Assembly (NCBI GenBank): GCA_001695595.3
Contig: MBPM02000060.1
Location: forward strand, 434,001-498,000
From: Plasmopara viticola
Taxonomy: Eukaryota > Oomycota > Peronosporomycetes > Peronosporales > Peronosporaceae
Length of the DNA: 64,000 nt
Direction: 5' to 3'
This document shows positions 22,472-34,540 of the stretch, piece by piece (positions within the stretch are counted from its first letter, which is position 1; each line of letters opens with the position of its first letter). Made by a program: the position numbers and the translations under genes. Under the pieces are notes generated by a model, which worked only from the letters and a program-made list of their open reading frames with translations, did not search any database and was not told the DNA's origin.

Positions 22472-23961
22472 ATGGGGCAAAAATCGGCTTGTCGAGTAGG
22501 ACAGGTGTCTTTCGTACTCTTTAGTCTTTATTGTGTATCCGCTGTCATAACCTGGGTGAAATGGACCAAATTGTTTGACGATACCGTCCTGATGTACGAG
22601 TCCCAAAAGCTGAATAAACGAAAAATCACGGAGAATTAGAGTGATGATTATCCTTTTCAGATGCAAGCATGGAAAAAGCACGAGTTTAAGTATCTTAGCT
22701 GGGTGGAGACTGACGACAGTGGAGGCGAGTTGGGGGCGAGAAGAGAGTGTTGGCAGAGAATTCAAGCTGGCGATGTTGGGTATTGCCAAGTCATGAAAGT
22801 TACTTCCGGATAAGTGTTTCACGCTACGCAAACAACGAGTCTCTCCCTTAAAGACGACGCTCGCTCTACGCGTGAGTTGGCAAATGTTTTCTCCTCGTTT
22901 AAATTCCATGCGAAAACTTATCGTCACGATCCTCCGATGGCACATAACCACTTAAATTTAGATAGGATTGTTATGGCTGTGTACGAAAGTGTGCTACCTA
23001 GTGCATTTGCGAGCATCCGTCGTCTATGTTATGTCGGTTGTACCCTTCCGATCGAATTGTGGCTCCGTCACGAGAAACTGCATCCGGAAAAGCCTGTGTT
23101 GTTGCTGTTAATCAACAAGTTCGGCCCCGTACACTTACGCCAAGTCTATGATGAGCGCATCTATGGCTTTAATGTAAAAGTGTACGCTCTGTATTATTCT
23201 CACTTCATTCGTGTCTTGCTGCTTGACGCGGACAATTTCGCTGTGCGCGATCCCACCTCATTATTTGCTTCTGAAGCCTTGAAGCAATATGGCGCCGTTT
23301 TCTGGCCCGACTTTTGGCATCTTGGAAATTCAATATTTAACCTTCATGCTCAGAGCCTAGTGTGGGAGCTGTTAGGACTTGAGTACGTGGAGATGTTGGA
23401 GCAAGAGAGTGGCCAAGTTTTGGTGGATCGAGCGATGAGTGAACCAATGCTTGACCAACTCATGTACTATGCTACACATAAACCCAATTTATTTACGAAA
23501 TTGAAGCTCATATGGGGTGACAAAGACCTGTTTTGCTTGTCGTGGCTGCAAATGCAAACACCATTTTACTACAATGACCACCGCATACTTGGAACTCTTG
23601 GTGTCGCTAACTACGACCGCTAGCGCTATTGTGGGGTCACAATAGTGCAGTTGACCTAACAGGCAAAAGCATGCCCTTTTGGCATCGAAAAAGATCAAGC
23701 TAAACGGCCAAGACGACGATCGGCAGGTGTGGCACACGCTACAAGAACTTTCAGTTGATTCAATCGATGAAAAATTGCTTCCTAAAATCCAGTCTTTTCA
23801 ACCAAACGTCATGCTTTGGAATAAAGCGCTTTATGATGAATGCGCTCGTGCGAATGAAGCGCGTCCTTGAACTGAGTGAAGATTTGTCCTCTTTGGAGAA
23901 GACGCTGATTACTTACGCACAACAGGCTCATGTGCTGCTTTACAGCGAAGATACAGAGTAA
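22472..23961 (+). pseudogene. Broken GT71-type alpha-mannosyltransferase (MNN1-like)
   Basis: The gene starts at ATG 22472 (context TCTCCATGG) with a signal-anchor segment, VSFVLFSLYCVSAVITW, as expected for a type II Golgi enzyme. The GT71 core is clear: GCTLPIELWLRH, then LLLDADNFAVRDP with the DxD metal site, then YGAVFWPDFWHLGNSIFN, SGQVLVDR and MLDQLMYYATH. The coding frame is broken. In-frame stops occur at 22637, 22811 and 23621. Single-base shifts occur near 23650 (missing base), 23688-23692 (A-run one base short) and 23799 (extra base). After these shifts the family sequence resumes each time: GKSMPFWHR, KKIKLNGQDDDRQVW, FNQTSCFGIKRF, then the end at 23961. The first stop might lie in an intron ending TTTTCAG at 22660; the others cannot be explained that way. 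The stop codon is 4 bp from the convergent APC5 stop. Confidence 0.85.
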
Positions 23962-23965
23962 AAGC

Positions 23966-26866
23966 CTAAAGTTCACTAGATCGGTGAGCGATGACTTGTC
24001 GAACTTTTTCTGGATATTCGACGTCGAAGAATGACTCAATAGTATAGAAAGCAGCTTTTTTTAGTTGCGCGCTGTGCTTTATAAAACGTTCTGCTGCCTC
24101 CTCTCGTTTCGTAGCGAACAAACTTGGTTCTTCGTCGCACATTTCTGCTTGGATTGCCATATGATTGTAGACCAAAGATTGCATATAGCTGACCTCCTTA
24201 AGCCGCCTCAGATTTTGCACGGACGCAAACAATTCAGCGCTTGCGCTGAGCATTTTAATAGCCTTGGAGGCTGCATAGGCTGGTTCTTTGGCACCTTCAC
24301 TTCGTTTGATACTCGCAATCATAATTTTAGCTAGCAGAAGGAAACATTCTCCACGAATATCAACACTGCCATGTTCCATGACAAAAGGCATATGATTGCA
24401 GATCAATGAGTGAGCATCTTGAAGTTTGCCCATTGCTAGAAGCGTTTCGGCCATAAGAACGTGAGCTTCTACCAGCAAAAGATCGTAGTGGTGACTTGTG
24501 CAAATATCAATGGTTTTCAGCAATGTATTTAGAGATGAAAATGGTGCATGCGGCGCAGATGCTTTCAAGCGAGTCCGACTTGTAGCAATCAAAACTTGAG
24601 CATGAAGATACGTAAAGCCGTGCTTGTTGCACGTGCTTTCTAGACGCGCAAGGAATTTAAAGCTTTGTAGATTATCACCAACCGCATTTTTTATCAAAGC
24701 CTCCAGTAAAAGGGCTTCGAGATACATAGGAGTATCTTTTTCTTTTGGAGATAACGCCAGCACCGCCTCCAAATGAACCTGAGCACGTGCAAACTCTCCT
24801 CTTTGCATAGCCCAGAAAAAAAAGAGGCGGTGCGTTGCTCTCTGATACACCATATTTTCGAATAAATGATGCCGCTGCACACTGTATTTGTCACTAGCAG
24901 CGATGTCCACAAGAAAATATAAAGCTTGCTCATAGACGTTTGCGCCATCTTTCGACTGTGTGAGCTTTGACATTGCCATTTGACTGACTGTAAGCGCGAT
25001 TTCTCCCGTGCTGGCATAGTCTTCGTAACACACGAGATGTATACGATTGAAGACTTGAGCCAGCGAAAAGTGGCCAAATAATTTCCATGCCACAGCTGCA
25101 AAGATGGTGACTTGTCCACTCAATTCCCACACGGTATCAAGAAGTGCTTCTGCCGACTTGATCCAATCCAGTCCAATACCACCACATTTAGCACTATTCT
25201 TAGCTTCAGAATGTCCGATTCCTCGCATTTGCATTGCCATCATTGTCCGCGTAGATGTGTTGGTTATACTCGCATTTGGAGTCGCTATCGATGCGATAGA
25301 TTGTATTGTTTCCTGTAATCGCAACCAAATGTGCAGAGGTCGAGGTGCGGGTGTATGTGCAGCGATCCTATGCGGAATATATTGCGACGCCATCTCCGCT
25401 GTCTCTGCCTTCGGTGCGGTGCCACGCAAAAACTCACTTTCGAATTCTGTCAGCGTTGCTAACACCTGCAAAGACGGAAGGCACAATTCGTGCGCTCGAT
25501 CCAAGCAGCTGCAAATTAGCTTTAAAATCGCCTCCTTCGATTGCCCAATCTTTTGATTTGTGCGTATAAGCCACGCCAGTGCAAATGCCACACAAATATG
25601 ATCTCCATGGTGCTGAGCCACTCGAATCGCCTCTTGAATACTTTCTTCAGCTGCAGTATAGTGGTCAAATAGTATTTGCAATCCAGCCAGGTTCAGCGCG
25701 GCATACTGAACGCCACTTCCTCGAAAATGCATTTCACTAACTCCTGACGGTGCAATGTCACCATTTCGACGAGGTGAAAGAACGTCATGATATTGGTGCA
25801 GACTGTCAAGTGCACCTTGATAATTTCGATCATTTAAAAATGATAAGTATTTGGCAAAAAGCACGTTAGGGTTTAGACCGTCCATCTTCGTGCGGAGCAG
25901 TTGTAGCTCCTCTTCTATCAGCTGATCCTTAAAACGCCTTTTTCTTCCCCTCGTTCCTCTAATCGTGTCAGTTAATATAAAATTTAGCTGTTCGTTTGAC
26001 CATACTTCCGGGTCGTTGACTTCCAGAGCAGCTTCCGAAGTTAGCAGTATCCTAGACGGCATCTCTGTGTCGAAATTCGGAGCCAGAATCGTCGACAAAA
26101 CATTTCGTCTTGTACTGTCCGGTTTCATAGCGATTGATGAGTAAATCGGCGATAGCAGTAACTCGTCCTCATTACTTTTGCGTTCATTCCATAGATTCTG
26201 AGATGCGTCGATCTCTAACTTCGTTCCCGTCTCCACGTCTTTTCGAAACTGCTTCAAATACTCTTCCACGTCGTCCAAAAGTCTCGATAAGCCGTCAAAC
26301 AGTAGACGATTAATTTCCAGCAAGAAGCCGCGCACAAAAAAACCAAGCGAACTAGAACGAACCAGCATAGAGTTGGTGTAGTTTGTGTCCATGTCCTCTC
26401 CTCCATCAGGCACGCTCTGCAGTGGCGCTACACACTCGGAGATTTGCTCCACAACGTTGCACACGGTGTCAGGGGATTTAATTTGCGTTAAGATGCTCAC
26501 GACCTGCCAAGATAGCTGCTCGAAGTCGTGCACATTATCCAAACCAATCTTTAACCGACGCAATAAGTTTTGTAGGGTCGTAAATCCTGTCGGGCTATTT
26601 TGCGGATTAATTATCATAGGGTGCTGGATTTCCTGGCTCAGAAATCGAGCCAAGGCATTAAGCGAAGTCTTCGTTATGTTTGAAGGGACGGCCTGCTCGA
26701 GCGCCTCACCCGCCATAGACGCAATTGAGTCTTCACCAGGCTTGACGTCCTGCTGCTGCTGCCGCACATACTCCGAAATTAATAGACAAACACTCAACAC
26801 GTAGCTGTTGACTTTCCACTTGCGCATCTTAAGTTGGTACCGGTAAATGTTAAGATTATTCTTCAT
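23966..26866 (-). CDS. APC5: Anaphase-promoting complex subunit 5
   Basis: A single-exon gene encodes 966 residues. APC5 is a scaffold subunit of the APC/C ubiquitin ligase that drives mitotic exit and links the catalytic module to the TPR arm. The N-terminal helical region (KVNSYVLSVCLLISEYV, then ALARFLSQEIQHP) fits the APC5 N-terminal domain. The signature TPR block begins near residue 345: YLSFLNDRNYQGALDSLHQY, then VQYAALNLAGLQILFDHY, AIRVAQHHGDHICVAFALAW and LIRTNQ. TPR-like helices continue to the end (for example MYLEALLLEALIKN and HVLMAETLLAMGKLQDAHSL). Its length is close to that of other large-eukaryote APC5 proteins. The first ATG is used; Met14 is an alternative. The intact frame over 2.9 kb contrasts with the broken gene 4 bp away on the other strand. 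Confidence 0.88.
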   Translation of the reverse strand: MKNNLNIYRYQLKMRKWKVNSYVLSVCLLISEYVRQQQQDVKPGEDSIASMAGEALEQAVPSNITKTSLNALARFLSQEIQHPMIINPQNSPTGFTTLQNLLRRLKIGLDNVHDFEQLSWQVVSILTQIKSPDTVCNVVEQISECVAPLQSVPDGGEDMDTNYTNSMLVRSSSLGFFVRGFLLEINRLLFDGLSRLLDDVEEYLKQFRKDVETGTKLEIDASQNLWNERKSNEDELLLSPIYSSIAMKPDSTRRNVLSTILAPNFDTEMPSRILLTSEAALEVNDPEVWSNEQLNFILTDTIRGTRGRKRRFKDQLIEEELQLLRTKMDGLNPNVLFAKYLSFLNDRNYQGALDSLHQYHDVLSPRRNGDIAPSGVSEMHFRGSGVQYAALNLAGLQILFDHYTAAEESIQEAIRVAQHHGDHICVAFALAWLIRTNQKIGQSKEAILKLICSCLDRAHELCLPSLQVLATLTEFESEFLRGTAPKAETAEMASQYIPHRIAAHTPAPRPLHIWLRLQETIQSIASIATPNASITNTSTRTMMAMQMRGIGHSEAKNSAKCGGIGLDWIKSAEALLDTVWELSGQVTIFAAVAWKLFGHFSLAQVFNRIHLVCYEDYASTGEIALTVSQMAMSKLTQSKDGANVYEQALYFLVDIAASDKYSVQRHHLFENMVYQRATHRLFFFWAMQRGEFARAQVHLEAVLALSPKEKDTPMYLEALLLEALIKNAVGDNLQSFKFLARLESTCNKHGFTYLHAQVLIATSRTRLKASAPHAPFSSLNTLLKTIDICTSHHYDLLLVEAHVLMAETLLAMGKLQDAHSLICNHMPFVMEHGSVDIRGECFLLLAKIMIASIKRSEGAKEPAYAASKAIKMLSASAELFASVQNLRRLKEVSYMQSLVYNHMAIQAEMCDEEPSLFATKREEAAERFIKHSAQLKKAAFYTIESFFDVEYPEKVRQVIAHRSSEL

Positions 26867-29800
26867 TAGTATAAAGTTGGACCATCTTCACCGCAGCACT
26901 CTATCTGCCTCTTCAATATTGTATTTCTTACAGAGGTATTTTAGCTTAAACAGCTTCTATGATATTGAGTTAAGTAATGTAGAAAGCTATGACTTTATAA
27001 CCAGGGCGCTACTGTCTTCTACATCAAAATGAAACCTAAGGTGCATTAACTGATTCACGTACGCGAGTCTATCATCCACTTCGCCTTATTATCCATTGCA
27101 CTTTCACCGGCATAGACAGCATGTAAGACTCACCTCCTACATGTGGCTAGGCTCAAGTTGCAGAGCAAGTACAATCACGATAACGATAGGCCTTAGCTTA
27201 AATTTCGCACGGCACTCCATCTTTGCTGCTTAAGTTAGTGCTCGCATATGTGCCAATTTGCATAAGGCTTGTAATTTTGCTACGTTCTCCCCGCTACAAC
27301 ACTATAGCCAAGCTACAATTGGATAAATTCGACAGGGGACCTGCTAGCATAATCGACGTTACGACATGCATTCATCTCCTTCGTTCCTTCATCGCCTTGG
27401 TAGCTCAGCCCTAAGACGCGGTAGCTGTGGTCCAAAACTTTTACTTTGACGTCAAATTGAGCGCTTTAAAATCTAATTGAAGGTCTCTTTTTCATTGATG
27501 TATAGAGCTAAAATATCTTTCTCTCCCGACTAAGTGAGATAGTCAAAGGCGCGATTTCAGCCGAAAGACTACAAAGAGAGTCATAAAGCTGATAACGCAG
27601 AATTATCTGCAAGTCACCTACAATGAGGTCGGTGGTCGCTACAAGCCATTTCGTAGGAAAACTTGGCAGGACAGAGCCAGGGTCCCCAATCCTGTATATA
27701 TAATTTTGTTATGTACCGGTGCCGACACCAAATCAATATTGTTCGACAAAGTTTTCGATGGCGTAATGAAGACCCGTCGCTTTTGGTCTAAAAATCTGGT
27801 GAAGTAGGTGCAAAGGCCCTAACTCTGTCACCTTAAGGTGACGGCAGCCCTCCATGTTGCTATCTTGATTCTACAGACAAGTTTACAAGCATCGGGAGCA
27901 ATCCAGCTAGAAAGTGCAAGAGATGCTGTAGGCAATATCAGTAGTAGCTGCGTTGTCTGATAAATCGTATTAGCACCAAGGTCGTGCGTCGTAAAAAGAA
28001 TGCTTCGACACACACTTACTACACATAACTAGCGCTAACGTGGGCAAACAAAATGACCACAATATTTTGTCAAGTATCAAGCCAGCGTCCTTTTAAAGCG
28101 CAAGTGGTGAATTCACGCAGCGGATGAAACAAAATCAATGATTCTCTGATAATTACACTGCATTTGGTAGGCTATGCTCAACGAGAGAGTAAATTGCCGC
28201 CTTGAGTAAGAGCGGTGTAGTTTTGGTCAGGATGAGCCCAAAATCTTACTATATTCAAGAGTAGATTTGCTGACAACGTTTGCAGACCAGCTTCCTTATC
28301 CATCGCTTTTTCTGCCACCAACACAACAGGTTTGACAGCTGAGAAGTTTATTCGGGTAGAACGGTGTAAGATGATACAAATCAAAGTAAAAATCGCTCGA
28401 ACGACGAAGTCCACGCTTGTTTTACGAGCTTCGAAACGCTTTTTCTAAATAGAAGAATGCAAACTTTATGCACATCTAATTGATTAGCGATTAAATAAGT
28501 GGCCTTTCCAATCTTATCATTCTCGAAGAAAAGGTTCCGTCTAGTCTTTTATTTTAATAATGGCACCTGGTCATGCGTGATCTAGGCCGCCTTGGTGGCT
28601 TTCTTTATTTTAAAGAGAGTATTGTTGTTGTTCTTATCGTCAAAGGTGTCATCCTTTATCTTCTCCCACAGTCGGCGCTACCGTCGGGGCTACCTGAGCC
28701 TGAGGTGCATGAGCCCTAGATCAAAAGCCCTTTTCGAAAAGCTCGAGCGCCGTGACGTGTTCCAGCTGCTTAACAGCAGGATGGGCTGTGCAAGCAACCG
28801 CCTCTTTAGGTCCAAAGAACGTTTTTCAGACAGTCATCCTAAACATGGTTGTATTTACCCATTGCGAGGGCCTTAATAGACAATCTCTTCTCGTATACCT
28901 ATGATTTACTACAAAGTGGTATCAGATTTGACGGGGTCACATTGTCCTTGCTTGGAAGAGACACATATGAAGATAACACAATTTTTAACTAAGCAGCCGT
29001 TTACCATTTCCGGTCTTAATGAGATGAGCATTTGCAGGTGATTTCGGTTAAATGGCTTATCTTTTATGGATTCTTCTCGAATCTAAGGCTGCAACAGAGG
29101 AAGGAAGTATACCTTTCTTTGTCAGACTGCAAAGCAGTACTACTACCGATCTGGTGCCTGTTGTGTAACAGGAGTAATTTTTTTTTAATGCCGCTTTCAA
29201 CAGGATGTCACTTCTAACACGAAAGCACGGCTTTATGTAACGGCCACTACGGTCGCCGAGTCAAGCATATTTAAATAAAAATATACTAGAAGAAGTAAAA
29301 GCCGGCTTCCTTCCTAGAGCATGAAAGGCTCTGTATCGGTATATACAGGTAATTTTTAAATGTAGGGTCGTGTGCTCCACAGCCAAACCGAGTAATTTAA
29401 AAATCTGGTCTTAGCCTGTTGCAAGGGTGATCTGGGGATGTCTACGAAGCTAATCAGGGTCACCAAGCTTGTGCTTACAATGCGACTAACATTTTTTTGT
29501 CGCCGTTCTTGTCGTTGTCGACAGCTCTGACGAGGAAACCGTCACCCTTTATGACTAAGCCACGTATTCCGACACTTAACCTCCTGCTTTTATACAAGCT
29601 AGATAGCTTCCGCAGCATTACCGAATTTCGGTTCTTCGAGCATAAATGTGCTTCTGGGCAATAATAGCTAACAGTATTAGTCAGTCCCTGATACCTGGTG
29701 GGGGTCGGCTTGAGAACGACGTAGTAGGGAATTTACACGTATCTCTTGGCTCCACTAAGAAGGGTGGGTAGTAGACTCGTGTGTCGAGGTTTCTTCTCAA

Positions 29801-31587
29801 CCAATCTCTAGCATCCTAACAGCCATCACTGCTTGGCATCCAGCGATGCTCTTTCAACTGCATGCAGTCCAACTTTGGGAGTTTGCTGACTGCTGAATTG
29901 TCCAACACGGGTGCAAATTGTGCAAATCTGATCCATATCTTTCTTTGATTAGTGCATACTGTGGCCGTCTTGTTAATTACTCTGACCTGCAACCATCTAA
30001 CGAGATACTGCACTTTTCTTATTAATACTAGATATTTTGAGACAATTTGCGGCATGGAACATTTGACAGGCAAGGTTTTAAATTTTAACTCCTGCGATGC
30101 TCTGTCATCTTGACCTCGTGTGGGAGAGTGTCCTTACCGTTAAAATGGTAGGCAGTAGGTAGCAAGTGTGCTTGATCACCAAGAACATCCACTCAGCAAA
30201 GTAAGAAAAGTCTTAACATGATGCAAGGGCTCTCTACAGCATTGGTTGCTAACATAGATGTACAGCTACTAGTTCCGCATCAGCGGAGTTTTCCTTGAGT
30301 ACAATTTCTTCAAGCTTGCGCCTCCAGCTGCCCTTAGGCAAAGAAAGCTACAATGAAATTCATCCAATCACCTTCACCGATCATGTAATAGTCAAATGAT
30401 CTTGACAGCTTCAGCTGGGAAAAGAGTACAGTTGGAAAGAGCCGCACAGCTTTCCTGTGTTCCCAAGTCGGGTCTATGCAAGTCTTTTGTTTTCTTCATC
30501 CCTAGCACATTTTTTTTTACCATACAGGCGTAGCCTTTGTTGCGTGATTTAAATACCGCCTACCCGATCACCTAATGAAGCTTTAAATTTCCTTGAACGT
30601 TCAAACCCATTATTCATAAACCCTCCAGATGTCAGAACCGGTTTTTTAGCCTACGCCGATGAATCCCATTGACGTTCATGTGCCATCGTGACTTTGTATC
30701 TGCGTCACCGAAAAAGGCCAGTCACTTTTGTAGACGACGGGCATCTGATCGAGATCGAATAGCTGCAAAGTCAGGTGGTAGCACTCATGTCGTGCTTATT
30801 CTTAACTTACTGAATCTACGTTGATCAGGCGTGCATCCTTCGGAATTGGACACTACATGGAAATCCACCTCGCATAGCTCATAGAGACAACGCATAGATC
30901 GCCAAATACTTTATTGTTTTTTTCTTGTAATCGAGCTATTGGTAATTTATTGCGTCGGCCACAGCGTACGCAATAACAGTAGACTTCCAGATCCTTGAAG
31001 GCGCCCTTCAACCACTATCCAACCAGCGTTGCTCAAGATATCCATTTTTGCGCCATTCCAAGAAATTTTACAACTTGGTTGACAGCTTTCGTTGGTTGCA
31101 AACCTTCGTCAATCCAGTAAAAATCTGAGGATTTAAATGTCGACACGGTGTCGCCAATGTACGCTTTTGAACAAAAAGTACTATGATTGAGTTCCCATCG
31201 CTGATACAATCTTTTGATCCGAAATTAGCGAGTTTATCTACAGCCTTTCGATTATAAGACAGCTTTTAAATTCTATCAATGACCCTGTGGTGGGACAGCT
31301 AGCGCTAACGACAAGCACTACTTCTCAAATGCTTCCGATCAATGTGATTTAAGACAAAAATGACAAAATTACCTTTCTGACCCGAGCAACTGCCATATCG
31401 AACGAGCAGTACGTCAATAGTTCGTCAGGACTTCTAACAAGTCGCTTAAGGTGGACCATCAAACGGGTCATAGATTTTACCAGGTAAAATCAGGATAGTT
31501 TCGGTTGTCAACGCCATATTTTTTGATATTCACGATAAAAAGTTAGGCAAATAATTTTCACAGACAAAAGATAGTTCGGTAGTCTCT

Positions 31588-31810
31588 CGCGGAAATGCTG
31601 CGCACCTTCGAGATTACACAGACGCTCAAGCTCTCTTTTACTCAAGCAAGGAAGACGTAAACCTGTATATAACTAGAAAAAAATAGCGGCCTCTACCACT
31701 CGACGACCAAGTTATGGTGACTGTTTTCACAGACGGTTTAATGGCAATCCGTCTCTTTAACAGCTCTTTGAGGGCATCAATGAGGCAGCTCAGACTACTT
31801 TTTCTTAAGA
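31588..31810 (+). mobile_element. Possible gypsy Gag fragment
   Basis: A frame reads EMLRTFEITQTLKLSFTQAR, followed about 75 bases later by VMVTVFTDGLMAIRLFNSSL. The second part resembles the VTVFxxGL...TQLFR segment of oomycete gypsy Gag proteins, and the first has the length and spacing of the preceding capsid helix. The stretch is broken and short, so the call is tentative. Confidence 0.35.
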
Positions 31811-32173
31811 AAGTAGAGCTTAAGGACGAATTTGATCTGTGGAGGGTAGCTCGTTGGTCTATAAATCTCGAGTTGTAGCATCATTAGACTCTTTGAAACT
31901 GGTTTAATTCAAACGGACGTAAATGTTGCCGAGCAAAGCAGTATTAAAAATCTGGCTGCGGTGTATTAAACGCATTATCTGTGTTTGTCTCGAAAAGGGT
32001 CAACAAAGTGAGCCTTTTTCTCGCTCGGGGGCTTTGAAGGGTCTAAAATAGAAGCCGCACCTCAAAGCTCGAGTAATGTCATTTGCAACTAAAAGCGAGG
32101 CGTACGACCTAAGTTCTCGTGACGTGATTTACACCACAAGAACCTGGTGTTTCAAACTTGAGAGCTTTCAAAT

Positions 32174-32920
32174 TTAAACCAGCAGCAGTGTACTGCTGGC
32201 TGTATTTCCAGTGTTAACCAATTTCAGATCTTGAAGAGATTGTGAAGCGTCGCGAATATTTGCGTGTCGGCAAATGATTAACGTCAACACAAAAACGATT
32301 TTGCTAGTGCTCGAAAAAAGAATCAGCGAATATAAGCCAGTGTTAGGGCAACTGAATAGCGGTCCGTATTCAGGTGTTCCTAGGGCCAATAAAGATTTGT
32401 CTGTGATAGATAAGTCTTTGGATAGCACAAAAACATTTCGTGTCTTTGACTTGAAGAAGTAAGACCTGAAGCTGTGCTTTTTGTGACATACACGAGGAGA
32501 CTCAAATGCATAGACTAAAGATGCCAGCCACCTGATCCTGCACAACAGTGTGCATGTCTTGAGCCGAGTCAATTTAGTCCCAAGATAGATACGAAACTTG
32601 TCAGAGGTATGATGTTTTTCCAGATACAGAACCAAGCAAACTGTACTTGACGGTAGTAATGCAGTTAGAAACAAAAAGTATGTGAGCGGGCAACTTATTT
32701 CCACACAAGTCCGCAAGACAAAGGGGTGATCAATACTCAAAGGCGAGGAAATTTTTTTCACCACTTGAAGATAACATACAAGGTTATACAAGCAGGTTCT
32801 TTTAGTTGTCAGAACAAGAGAGAAAACACAGAGTAGAACAACACCACTAATAAGCGCAAGAAAGATTTGCAAGCAAACAACACAGGTCAGCAATATGCAG
32901 TGTGGTACACAGTTCATCAA
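32174..32920 (-). CDS. Unassigned 248-codon frame with hydrophobic segments
   Basis: This is the longest unexplained open frame in the 27-35 kb desert. It has three hydrophobic stretches that could be membrane helices (near residues 8-37, 74-98 and 200-222) and a Ser/Lys-rich middle. I recognise no family. Composition is rich in Leu, Ser, Cys and Phe, typical of a chance frame, and the plus strand holds a short frame over the same bases. It may be spurious; conservation or transcript evidence would be needed to accept it. Confidence 0.15.
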   Translation of the reverse strand: MMNCVPHCILLTCVVCLQIFLALISGVVLLCVFSLVLTTKRTCLYNLVCYLQVVKKISSPLSIDHPFVLRTCVEISCPLTYFLFLTALLPSSTVCLVLYLEKHHTSDKFRIYLGTKLTRLKTCTLLCRIRWLASLVYAFESPRVCHKKHSFRSYFFKSKTRNVFVLSKDLSITDKSLLALGTPEYGPLFSCPNTGLYSLILFSSTSKIVFVLTLIICRHANIRDASQSLQDLKLVNTGNTASSTLLLV

Positions 32921-34084
32921 AATACCACCAACCGCGGTTAAATAAGCTTCGTAAGCGGGTTAGTTCGCAAAGTACAAAGGGAGACATGGGACCACCCAAA
33001 TTAGTTATTTTTGCTCAGAGAATAGAGATGCGATGCGGGCTCGAGCTGTGGATGTCTTGTATAAATTTAAGATGACAAAAAGCGTGTTTTTCAGAGATAT
33101 TAGAGCTGGCCAGTGTGTCATGGTACGTGCGCTCCATCCTAGGGCTTCTTTGGAGTAGTTGATATTTTGCCAAGTTGAAAGCTTAACAAATTTTTCTTAA
33201 GAGCGATTACCTGAGAAATACATATACCTTTCCCACCAAAGACGAAACTATCTTGAATCTATCTCATTGAAGCATAAGTTGTCTCTGGGCTTAGAAGTTT
33301 GCAAGGATCTAAAGGAATCCGTCATTATGTTTTTAAACATATTTAGATTTGGTAACTTATCAATACTTTAACCGGAGAAAGGAGTGCGGTGCACGATTAA
33401 GCAATGTATCACCAGCAATGGTCACTCACGATAGTGGTGGAAGCTTATATTTTCTTCTTTGTAAAAAGCGAAGAAAAAACTGGTGCAGAAGTCGATGATT
33501 TCGCACTTGCTACCAAAATTCTGTGCCCGAAATGTTTTATGTCTCCAATTAGCTGGGCACTACAGCAACACTAGCACGGCATCTTTTTGAAAACAAAGCG
33601 TCTGACATTCTGTAATGGACTTAATTATTTGAATGCTTACTATTAAATGCGAAAGAGGGTGTCGGATACATTGGTAAGCTACGCTTAGCAGCTTAGCGAT
33701 TGAAGCTATGGCAATATCACAAGGACTACTAAATGCCTCAGAAACGTCCAGCCTGACTTTACAATTGTTTCGACTCTCACAAGTTTTAGCTTAGATAGGC
33801 TGTAGAGATTCAACTTTGTTGGGGCCGCTCTAAACGAGAACAGTCCACTCTAATTATTATTTAGGCCACCCGGGGTAAGGTTTTGAGATCATGAGGACAA
33901 ACTGCTTTAATGCCAACATTGACAAATGCGTCGTTTCGACAAATCAAAGTTTTGCTGCTTTACGAGTGGTTGCGGGATGTATACGAAGTGAAGGCCGTCT
34001 AGGCTTGACCATACCACCTTTTGAAAAGGAACGGAGGAACTGGTTGATCCAGTATGTTATTTGCACAAGTAGAGTGCTGACCAT

Positions 34085-34540
34085 GCGGATCCCTCAAAGC
34101 TTAAATTCGATCTGTTAAAAAAGGACGATCAGAAGTTCTGGGAGGACCAGCACCAAAAGGCTATTGCAGAATCAACGAAAGCCTACAACAGTTTCAGGAC
34201 TGACTTTCCCGGATAAGACACGTACTATGACATCTACTTCACGTTACTAAACTCGATGATGACCGAAGCGGGCCATTTTTTCAGTCTAAGCAGCTTAAAG
34301 CTGCCAGAAAAAATTCCTTCTCACAGAGAAGTGCTACTTGCCCTGAGTAGCTCACTGTTAAAAAAAAGCTCCGAATGTATCTTTTGTAATTTAAAGTCCT
34401 TTTTTGTTTTTTCGGACCATGCATACCTGAGGACAGTGGCACGTACATCGCAATGGTCGCAAAGAACGGCACAATGTTGTGACTTTCATGATAAGAACAA
34501 TTTTGACAAACTTATCATGCTTGCTGACACACTTTTGTAA
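34085..34540 (+). pseudogene. Unassigned coding-like remnant with one in-frame stop
   Basis: One frame reads ADPSKLKFDLLKKDDQKFW, then QKAIAESTKAYNSFRTDFPG, a TAA stop at about 34214, and then continues open in the same frame to 34540. Composition before the stop (charged, helix-like) looks more like real protein than the surrounding sequence does. I cannot place it in a family. It may be a retroelement or host gene relic. Confidence 0.2.

Noticed and set aside
22594..22660. 67-nt intron (GTACGA to TTTTCAG) in the GT71 gene
   Set aside because: Removing it shifts the downstream reading out of the better protein-like frame; a 105-nt alternative (22556-22660) keeps frame but neither can be confirmed, and other breaks remain either way.
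22457..22951. 164-codon minus frame
   Set aside because: It is antisense to the N-terminal part of the GT71 gene, whose plus-strand reading has a signal anchor and continues into family motifs.
25104..25556. 150-codon plus frame
   Set aside because: Antisense shadow of APC5.
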